Below are positions 57,468 to 64,000 of a stretch of DNA of 64,000 bases, piece by piece. The notes under the pieces were generated by a model. The model was not told where the DNA came from. It ran no database searches and was given only the letters and a program-made list of their open reading frames with translations. The DNA lies in NCBI RefSeq assembly GCF_000425805.1, contig NZ_KE384457.1:124001-188000 (forward strand), read 5' to 3'. The position numbers and the translations under genes were made by a program. This stretch comes from Pseudomonas vranovensis DSM 16006. GTDB lineage: Bacteria > Pseudomonadota > Gammaproteobacteria > Pseudomonadales > Pseudomonadaceae. The first letter of the stretch is position 1, and each line of letters opens with the position of its first letter.

Positions 57468-58394
57468 TCAGGCTTTTGCAGCCAGCAAAGCCTCAAGTTT
57501 TTCCTGGTCCCGTGCAAACTGACGAATCCCCTCGGCCAGCTTCTCGGTGGCCATGGCGTCTTCGTTGGATGCCCAGCGGAACTGCGCCTCGCTCAGGTGC
57601 TGGCGTGGCTCGCCCTTGTTGCCCGGCTTGAGGGTGCGCGGCAGGTCGCCCTGGTCGTCACTGAGCTGTTGCAGCAGTTCGGGGCTGATGGTCAGTCGGT
57701 CGCAGCCAGCCAGTTGCTCGATCTGGCCAATGTTGCGGAAGCTCGCGCCCATGACCACGGTGTTGTAACCGTTGGTCTTGTAGTAGTCGTAGATTCGCGT
57801 CACCGACTGCACGCCCGGGTCTTCGGCGCCAACATACTCCTTGCCGGTGGACTTCTTGTACCAGTCGTAGATACGGCCCACGAACGGCGAAATCAGGAAC
57901 ACCCCGGCGTCGGCACAGGCTTGTGCCTGGGCAAACGAGAACAACAGCGTGAGGTTGGTCTGGATGCCTTCCTTCTCCAGCTTCTCGGCGGCCCGAATAC
58001 CTTCCCAGGTCGAAGCCAGCTTGATCAGCACGCGGTCGCGGCCAATACCGGCCTTGTCGTACAGCTCGATTAACTGGCGGGCCTTGGCCAGCAAGGCAGG
58101 TTCATCGAAAGACAGCCGGGCATCGACTTCGGTAGAGATACGCCCCGGAATCACCTTGAGAATGCCGGCGCCAATGGCCACGGCAAAGGTGTCACAGGCA
58201 AGGCCGACATCGCCCTTGCCGTGTTCGACCGACTGCTTGAGCAGATCTGCATAGCCGGGCATCGCTGCGGCCTTGAGCAGCAGCGAAGGGTTGGTGGTGG
58301 CGTCGACCGGTTTCAGACGGCTGATGGCATCAATATCACCCGTGTCAGCAACTACAGTGGTGAACTGCTTGAGTTGTTCCAGCTTGGAGGTCAT
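57468..58394 (-). CDS. tal: Transaldolase
   Basis: Pentose-phosphate enzyme (308 aa) transferring a dihydroxyacetone unit between sugar phosphates. N-terminus MTSKLEQLKQFTTVVADTGD; DATTNPSLLLKAA with the conserved Asp/Asn; the Schiff-base Lys125 in RVLIKLASTWEGIRA; and TLLFSFAQAQACADAGV. A TalB-type class I enzyme of normal length. The start was chosen at the family N-terminus; a longer frame by 11 codons is open. Confidence 0.95.
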   Translation of the reverse strand: MTSKLEQLKQFTTVVADTGDIDAISRLKPVDATTNPSLLLKAAAMPGYADLLKQSVEHGKGDVGLACDTFAVAIGAGILKVIPGRISTEVDARLSFDEPALLAKARQLIELYDKAGIGRDRVLIKLASTWEGIRAAEKLEKEGIQTNLTLLFSFAQAQACADAGVFLISPFVGRIYDWYKKSTGKEYVGAEDPGVQSVTRIYDYYKTNGYNTVVMGASFRNIGQIEQLAGCDRLTISPELLQQLSDDQGDLPRTLKPGNKGEPRQHLSEAQFRWASNEDAMATEKLAEGIRQFARDQEKLEALLAAKA

Positions 58395-58518
58395 GGGCGT
58401 GCTCTGTCCTGTGCGGTGGATCGACATTACCCGAGCGTTGCCAGCCGCTCAAGGGCTGGCAGGTACGCCGGGGCAAAGGATAAGACTTCGAGTCCGCAAG
58501 TGGGCACAGGTTCCGGAG

Positions 58519-59529
58519 TCAGCGCCCCTGCAACAGCTCGCCGGCCTGATCGAGCAGTGCCAGAGGGTCGTTGGTCTTGTGGATATCCACCGACAGCAAC
58601 TGACGGAACTTGCGCGCCCCCGGGAAGCCCTGGCCAAGGCCAAGGATGTGCCGGGTCACATGGTGCATGGCGCCGCCCGATGCCAAGTGCGCGGCGATAT
58701 AGGGGCGCAGCTTGGACAGTGCCTCACTGCGGCTGATCACCGGCGCCTGGCTGCCGAACAACTGTTGGTCAACCTCGGCCAGCACATACGGATTGTGGTA
58801 GGCCTCGCGGCCAAGCATCACCCCGTCGAACGTCTGCAGATGCTCCCGGCACTCGGCCAGGGTCTTGATACCGCCGTTGAGCACGATCTCCAGATCAGGG
58901 AAGTCGGCCTTCAGTTGTGCAGCTACGTCATAACGCAGCGGTGGAATCTCGCGGTTCTCTTTTGGCGACAGCCCTTCAAGAATCGCAATGCGTGCATGCA
59001 CGGTAAAACTGCGGCAGCCGGCATCACGCACCTGGCCAACGAAATCACACAGCTCGGCATAACTGTCGCGCCCGTTGATCCCGATACGATGTTTTACCGT
59101 TACCGGAATCTGCACCGCATCTTGCATCGCCTTGACGCAATCGCCTACCAAAGCCGGGTGCCCCATCAGGCAGGCGCCGATCATGTTGTTCTGCACCCGA
59201 TCGCTAGGGCAGCCGACATTGAGGTTCACCTCATCGTACCCGGCATCCTGGGCCAGCTTGGCGCAGGCCGCCAGATCCGCCGGCACACTGCCGCCCAGTT
59301 GCAAGGCCAGGGGGTGTTCGGCTTCGTCATGGCGCAAAAAGCGCTCGGTATCGCCGTGCAACAGGGCGCCGGTGGTGACCATCTCGGTATAGAGCAGGGC
59401 GTTGCTGGAGAGTAGGCGCAGAAAGAATCTGCAGTGCCTATCAGTCCAATCCATCATCGGCGCAACGCTGAAGCGGCGCGAGGGCTCAGAACGTGGATTT
59501 ACAGAAGTTGACGCAGTAGTGGCTGGCAT
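58519..59529 (-). CDS. dusA: tRNA-dihydrouridine synthase DusA
   Basis: FMN enzyme (336 aa) that reduces uridine 20/20a in the tRNA D loop. FSVAPMMDWTDRHCRFFLR (FMN-binding start), YDEVNLNVGCPSDRVQ with the conserved Cys, VKHRIGINGRDSY, and the C-terminal LGREAYHNPY plus the SVDIHKTNDPLALLD helical part. The ATG giving MPATTASTSVNPRSEP was chosen; another in-frame ATG is 11 codons upstream. dusA genes are known integration hot spots for mobile elements in gamma-proteobacteria, usually at the 5' end. Confidence 0.94.
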   Translation of the reverse strand: MPATTASTSVNPRSEPSRRFSVAPMMDWTDRHCRFFLRLLSSNALLYTEMVTTGALLHGDTERFLRHDEAEHPLALQLGGSVPADLAACAKLAQDAGYDEVNLNVGCPSDRVQNNMIGACLMGHPALVGDCVKAMQDAVQIPVTVKHRIGINGRDSYAELCDFVGQVRDAGCRSFTVHARIAILEGLSPKENREIPPLRYDVAAQLKADFPDLEIVLNGGIKTLAECREHLQTFDGVMLGREAYHNPYVLAEVDQQLFGSQAPVISRSEALSKLRPYIAAHLASGGAMHHVTRHILGLGQGFPGARKFRQLLSVDIHKTNDPLALLDQAGELLQGR

Positions 59530-60049
59530 TGGTGCTCGGGATCTGTCGCGGTAAGCCGGCATTCTACCAAGAGCGCGTGGGATTCGCCTGTCAGTAGTCG
59601 CAAGTTCGTTGGCCGCCAACAATCAGTAGTGCCGGAGGCGCTCGGGAGGAAAATGAGCGTTGGGGGGGCAGGGCTGTCACAAAAACCTCTTTTTGTGCCG
59701 TTATGATCCACGCCTTTAAGCGGCGGGTTGAAAACGAGGCCAAATATCAGCCCGGCCTTGCGACCAATTCTCACTCACGTGAACCACTTCGAACATTCGT
59801 GCCGCCACCCGCCGCTTTGGGTTTTCCCTGGCCGGTCATACCGCGTATCATTCCTACAATATTTCTGAAGATTTCCTACGTGATGCGTGTAGGCCATTAG
59901 CCTTGCACCCTCTCTGTGCGCAGCAAGGCAAGCTCCAGATAACAATGATCCGCAGGTGACGTTTAACGACTTGCCAAAAGAATATGGCCTGGCACGCCGG
60001 CTGTCCGATGGATGGGATGGTGCCCGGAAGAGTTTTAAAGGAATGGGTT
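59530..60049. other. Intergenic region between dusA and the polyketide synthase gene
   Basis: These 520 bases are the divergent promoter region of dusA and the polyketide synthase. At 59678-59697, CACAAAAA / TTTTTGTG forms an AT-rich inverted repeat that could be an operator or a weak terminator. A TATGAT box (59702-59707) lies just after it. A TACAATATT stretch near 59850 may be a -10 box for the synthase gene. Base composition is lower in GC from about 59820 to 59990. I found no small gene, no integrase and no attachment-site duplication. Confidence 0.45.
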
Positions 60050-63000
60050 TTGACAAAGCGTAGACAGGTAGCAATTGTTGGTTGTTCTTTCCGTTTTCCC
60101 GGCTCTACCACGAGCAGCTTCTGGCAGAACTTGATGGCCGGGCGGGACCTGGTTACCCAGGTCGACGCCTCGCGCTGGGACCATGCCGAGTTCCTGCACC
60201 CGGACAAAGCCAACCCGGCTACCAGTTATACCTTCGCAGCCGGCACCCTGGGCGACGTCAGTGCATTCGATGCGGGCTTCTTCAATATCTCGCCACGCGA
60301 AGCGGCGGTGATGGACCCGCAGCAACGCATGTTGCTGGAAATGTGCTGGGAAACTTTCGAGAACGCCGGCGTCAAGCCGTCCAGCCTGCGTGGCAGCAAT
60401 TGTGGTGTGTACCTGGGCATCGCCGCGGTGGAGCAGGCGTATCGCCTGGTGGAAGACATGGCCTCGATCGACGCCGCCACCGCCACTGGCAATACCATGA
60501 GCATCGCGGCCAATCGCCTGTCGTTCTTCTACGACCTGCGCGGCCCGAGCATGGCTATCGATACGGCCTGTTCGTCTTCGCTCGTGGCCTTTCACCAGGC
60601 CTGCCAGGCCATTCTCAGTGGTGATATCGATCAGGCTGTGACTGGCGGCATCAGCCTGCACATGCACCCGTTCGGTTTCATGATCTTCGCCAAGGCCTCG
60701 ATGCTGTCGCGCACCGGGCGTTGCCACTCCTTCGACGAGAGCGGTGATGGGTATGCGCGCTCCGAGGGCGGTGGTTTGTTCCTGCTCAAGGACTACGACC
60801 AGGCCGTGGCCGACGGCAACCCGATCCTGGCCGTGGTCGCCGCCAGTGCGGTGAACACCGATGGCCGCAAGTCGAGCCTGACCCTGCCCAATGCCGATGC
60901 CCAGGCCGCGCTTCTCAAGCACGCTTACGCCAAGGCCGGTATCGATCCTTCGCAGCTTGATTACCTGGAAGCGCATGGCACGGGTACTGCGGTGGGTGAC
61001 CCGGTCGAGACCCGCGCCATCGGTGAAGCCCTGGGCCAGGTCCGTGGCGCCGGCAATCCGTTGCCGATCGGCTCGGTCAAGAGCAACCTGGGCCACCTGG
61101 AAGCAGCCTCCGGTGTTGCCGGCCTGATGAAGGCGCTCAATTGCCTGATCGAACGCAAAGTGCCGGCCACCATCGGTGTCGAGGAGCTCAACCCGAATAT
61201 TGCGTTTGCCGACCTTAACCTCAAGGTCGTGACCCAGACCCACGCACTCAAGCCAGAGGGCCAGTTGACCGTCGGGGTCAACTCCTTCGGTTTCGGCGGC
61301 GCCAACGCGCACGTCATTCTGCAAAGCCCTGAGCCGCTTCCGGCGTCTGCCGCACCGACCCAGGCGCGCCGCCTGCCATTGATGCTCAGCGCCAAGGATA
61401 CCAACGGCTTGCGTGCCACCGCCGAACGCTTTGCCGACTACCTGGCCGCGCACCCCGAGGCCAATTACTACGACGTGGCCTACCAGGCCATGTTCCGTCG
61501 TGACGCCCACTCGCATCGCTTGCTGCTGATCAGCGCCGATCCGGCCGAGGCCGCCCAGGCGCTGGCGGACTATGCCGACGATCCGAGTCTCAGCGAGCTG
61601 AGCTCGGTGCTCGAGGCCGGCCAGGCGCTGGACAAGGTCCAGGGGCCGGTCTTCGTCTACTCCGGCAACGGTTCACAGTGGCAGGGCATGGGCAGCGCGA
61701 TGCTCGGCAACCCGCTGTTCGAGGCTGCCGTGGCTGAAGTCGATGCCATTTTCCAACCGCTGGCGGGCTATTCGCTGCGCGCCGAGCTGCTCGGTGAAAA
61801 CGGTGAAGACCGCTACGTACGCACTGAAATCGCCCAGCCGGCGCTGTTCGCCTTGCAAGTGGCGGTCACCCGTGTGTTGGCAGCCCAGGGCTTCCATCCG
61901 GCGGCAGTGATTGGCCACAGCGTGGGTGAAGTGGCCGCTGCCTGGGCCTGCGGTGCATTGAGCCTGGAAGACGCCACACAGGTCATTTTCCACCGCAGCC
62001 GCCTGCAGGGCCTGACCCGTGGCAGCGGCCAGATGACCGCCGTGGGCCTGTCGGGCGAAGCCACCGCCGCCGTGCTGGGTGAGCTGGGTCTGGACAGCCA
62101 GTTGGTAGTCGCCGGCGAAAACAGTGCCCGTGGCGCCACGGTCGCTGGTGGTGTCGAGGCGTTGACCGCGCTTGAAGAGGTGCTCACCGAGCGTCAGGTG
62201 TTCGCCCGCCGCCTGGGCCTGGACTATGCCTTCCATTCCCCGGCGATGAACCCGATCGAACAGCAGGTCATTGCTGACCTTGCACACATTCAGCCGCGCA
62301 GCGGCGATATCCCGTTCTACTCGACCGTCGTTGGCGGCGAGCTGGACGGCCAGCGCCTGGACAGCCGCTACTGGTGGCAGAACATCCGCTTCCCGGTGTT
62401 GTTCCAGGGCGCGATGGACGCCTTGGCGGGGCAGGGCTTCAACCTCTACGTCGAAGTCGGTCCGCACCCGATCCTGCGCGGTTATGTCACCGACGCCCTG
62501 AATGCGCGCGAGCTCGCTGGCCAAGTGATCGGCACCTTGCTGCGCAAGGACAACAGCCCGGCGTTGCTGGAACGTTGCGTGGCCAAGCTGCTGATTGCTG
62601 GCGCCGAGCCGGACTGGCAGCCGCACTTCCCGGTGGCCGGCAACAACCTGCGCCTGCCGAACTACACCTGGCAGCGAGACCACTTCCAGCTGCCGGTCAG
62701 CGCCGAGTCCTTCGGCGTACTGCAGCGCGAGCGTGTACACCCGCTGCTGGGCTATCCATTGGCCGACCGCGCGCTGACGTGGGAAAACCGTCTCGATACA
62801 CAACTGTTCCCCACCTTGGGCGATCACAAGGTCGGTGAGTCGGTGCTGTTCCCCGGCGCCGGTTTCACCGAGCTGGCATTGGCGGTGGCCTTGCTGCACC
62901 AGCCGGGCGAGTTCGTCGATATCGAAGAACTGGAAATTCATAACCCGTTGCTGCTCGGCAGCGAAGGCAGCAAGAAAATCCGCGTCAACGTTGAAGAGGC

Positions 63001-64000
63001 AGACGGCACCTTGCGCGTTACCTCGCGCACGTTGGCCCAGCGTGAAGAGTGGGTGCAGCACGTGGTGGCGCGCCTGCCGGGTGAAGCCCGTGGCGTGCTG
63101 CTCGGTGGTCGTGCACCGGCACTGCCGCAGCGCCCGGCGGACTTCACCGGCGAGCAGCACCTGGCGCTGACCTGCGCGGTTGGCCTGAACTACGGCCCGG
63201 CCTACCAGGCGGTATCTGCCGTGTGGGTAGAGCCTGCGCGCGTGCTGGCGCAACTGAGCGTGCCTGATGCCATCGCCGCTGAACTGGCCTCGCTGCACCT
63301 GCACCCGGCCTTGCTCGACGGCGCTTTCCAGTTGATCACCGAACTGCTGGTCAGCCAACCGGGCAGCAACAAGGGCCTGGCGTTCATTCCGGTCAAGTTC
63401 GGTCGTATCGCCTTTGCCAAGGCCGGCGGTGTGCCGTGCCTGGCCGAGGTCGTGCAGCTCAAACGCACCGAGCATTCGTTGCTGGTGGATTTCACCCTGT
63501 TCGATGCGGCCGGCGAAGCCGTGCTGTTTATCAAGGATGCGCGCTTCCGTGGCGTGCGCCTGCAGCGAGACCGCTCTGGCGACATCAAGCGCATGGCCCA
63601 CGTCGGGGTTGTTGCACCGGGCCAGGTCGTTCCGGTGTTGCGTGAGGCCCAGGCCGGCACGCCGCTGGTGGGCCACCTGCAAGGGCTGGGTGACGAAGCC
63701 GTGCAGGCGCGTTACCTCAATGAAGTCGAGCCGTTGCTCGACGCCCTGTGTTCCAGCTTTGTCCTCGACCTGATCGAGCAGGCCGGCGGCCAGTTGAGCG
63801 CCGAGCAGGTTGCCCTGTGGTCGCAGCACGAAGGCGTGCCCGGTGACTACCTGGCCACCTTGCTGCGCCATGGCCATGACGATGGCAGCCTGAGCCGTGA
63901 TGCCGACGGCAACTGGCAGATGGTCGAGGCGGGCGAGCGTCCTGCCTCCGAGGACATCTGGCAGGAGCTGTTCAGGAGCTACCCGGAACACTTCCAGATC
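60050..64000 (+). CDS. Type I modular/iterative polyketide synthase, N-terminal part (3' end outside window)
   Basis: The frame is open for 1317 codons to the right edge. Ketosynthase, about residues 6-425: Cys174 (IDTACSSSL), His309 (LEAHGTGTAVGDPVE) and His349 (KSNLGHLEAASG), all catalytic residues at normal spacing. Acyltransferase, about 535-820: YSGNGSQWQGMG at 537-548, Ser624 in GHSVGEVAAA and His729 in YAFHS; GHSVG favours malonyl-CoA. Dehydratase, about 895-1180: HPLLG at 897, His926 in DHKVGESVLFPG and Asp1090 in HPALLDGAFQ. From about 1230 a helical segment (YLNEVEPLLDALCSSFVLD) looks like the linker before a methyltransferase domain. The start is TTG with AAAGGA seven bases upstream (MTKRRQVAIVGCSF); in-frame ATGs at 59984, 60008 and 60017 are alternatives. 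Product unknown. Confidence 0.93.
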   Translation, partial: MTKRRQVAIVGCSFRFPGSTTSSFWQNLMAGRDLVTQVDASRWDHAEFLHPDKANPATSYTFAAGTLGDVSAFDAGFFNISPREAAVMDPQQRMLLEMCWETFENAGVKPSSLRGSNCGVYLGIAAVEQAYRLVEDMASIDAATATGNTMSIAANRLSFFYDLRGPSMAIDTACSSSLVAFHQACQAILSGDIDQAVTGGISLHMHPFGFMIFAKASMLSRTGRCHSFDESGDGYARSEGGGLFLLKDYDQAVADGNPILAVVAASAVNTDGRKSSLTLPNADAQAALLKHAYAKAGIDPSQLDYLEAHGTGTAVGDPVETRAIGEALGQVRGAGNPLPIGSVKSNLGHLEAASGVAGLMKALNCLIERKVPATIGVEELNPNIAFADLNLKVVTQTHALKPEGQLTVGVNSFGFGGANAHVILQSPEPLPASAAPTQARRLPLMLSAKDTNGLRATAERFADYLAAHPEANYYDVAYQAMFRRDAHSHRLLLISADPAEAAQALADYADDPSLSELSSVLEAGQALDKVQGPVFVYSGNGSQWQGMGSAMLGNPLFEAAVAEVDAIFQPLAGYSLRAELLGENGEDRYVRTEIAQPALFALQVAVTRVLAAQGFHPAAVIGHSVGEVAAAWACGALSLEDATQVIFHRSRLQGLTRGSGQMTAVGLSGEATAAVLGELGLDSQLVVAGENSARGATVAGGVEALTALEEVLTERQVFARRLGLDYAFHSPAMNPIEQQVIADLAHIQPRSGDIPFYSTVVGGELDGQRLDSRYWWQNIRFPVLFQGAMDALAGQGFNLYVEVGPHPILRGYVTDALNARELAGQVIGTLLRKDNSPALLERCVAKLLIAGAEPDWQPHFPVAGNNLRLPNYTWQRDHFQLPVSAESFGVLQRERVHPLLGYPLADRALTWENRLDTQLFPTLGDHKVGESVLFPGAGFTELALAVALLHQPGEFVDIEELEIHNPLLLGSEGSKKIRVNVEEADGTLRVTSRTLAQREEWVQHVVARLPGEARGVLLGGRAPALPQRPADFTGEQHLALTCAVGLNYGPAYQAVSAVWVEPARVLAQLSVPDAIAAELASLHLHPALLDGAFQLITELLVSQPGSNKGLAFIPVKFGRIAFAKAGGVPCLAEVVQLKRTEHSLLVDFTLFDAAGEAVLFIKDARFRGVRLQRDRSGDIKRMAHVGVVAPGQVVPVLREAQAGTPLVGHLQGLGDEAVQARYLNEVEPLLDALCSSFVLDLIEQAGGQLSAEQVALWSQHEGVPGDYLATLLRHGHDDGSLSRDADGNWQMVEAGERPASEDIWQELFRSYPEHFQI

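Noticed and set aside
59989..60005. Sigma-54-like TGGCAC motif before the polyketide synthase
   Set aside because: The -24 part fits but the -12 dinucleotide GC is not at the required distance (it is GT), and it would be very close to the start codon.
58519..60049. Integrated mobile element at dusA
   Set aside because: dusA is a known integration site, but no integrase, direct repeat of the gene end or composition break consistent with an element is seen between dusA and the synthase.
60035..63991. Two long minus-strand frames (493 and 772 codons) at the right end
   Set aside because: They lie opposite the polyketide synthase whose plus-strand frame has all catalytic motifs; the minus frames show no recognisable domains.
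1..64000. CRISPR array, insertion sequence or prophage
   Set aside because: No regularly spaced direct repeats, transposase, integrase, phage structural or toxin-antitoxin genes were recognised in any frame.

Overview
The window is chromosomal DNA from a Pseudomonas, most likely the P. putida/entomophila group. The evidence is high GC with strongly GC-biased third codon positions, a gene order known from that genus (fadBA, topA, lexA-sulA, psrA, nagZ, mfd, gap, apbE, sthA, lolCDE, queF, mlaA, rssB-rssC, tal, dusA), and many copies of the short palindromic REP element typical of the P. putida group. No insertion sequence, prophage, CRISPR array, plasmid function or rRNA operon is visible. There is one tRNA (proline, CGG).

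Layout. 1-8.7 kb: end of a chemoreceptor, a lipoprotein-type malate:quinone oxidoreductase, two small envelope proteins around tRNA-Pro, moaB-moeA for molybdenum cofactor, and a leftward glycosyltransferase/GDP-mannose pair. 8.9-14.4 kb: a lipid kinase, a NarL-type two-component system, an Hpt-like protein, cheV behind a clear FliA promoter, and a MOSC protein. 14.4-19.6 kb: lytic transglycosylase, the ABC-F protein Uup, a universal stress protein and an unknown membrane protein. 19.6-31.1 kb: fadBA, topA, small conserved proteins, the SOS pair lexA-sulA behind two LexA boxes, the fatty-acid regulator psrA with its own operator, an L,D-transpeptidase and nagZ. 31.2-38.5 kb: leftward SNF2/SWIM helicase, CsiV-like protein and mfd. 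38.7-47.5 kb: gluconeogenic-type gap, apbE, sthA, a glycerophosphodiesterase, a PilZ protein and lolCDE. 47.6-53.5 kb: a copper-type two-component system divergent from a Met/His-rich cupredoxin, then queF, small proteins, mlaA and a second PilZ protein. 53.7-59.5 kb: rssB-rssC (sigma-S control), a PhoD-like phosphatase, transaldolase and dusA. 60.05 kb to the right edge: the first 1317 codons of a large type I polyketide synthase, still open at base 64000.

How the parts connect. PsrA very probably controls both itself and fadBA: both promoters carry the same 27-bp double operator. LexA controls lexA-sulA. FliA should tie cheV to motility. The copper pair should control the adjacent cupredoxin. 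RssB-RssC form a phosphatase/anti-anti-sigma switch. The least ordinary parts are the polyketide synthase beside dusA, apbE left between gap and sthA without the nqr operon that P. aeruginosa has there, and the REP elements, one of which supplies the stop codon of a sensor kinase gene.
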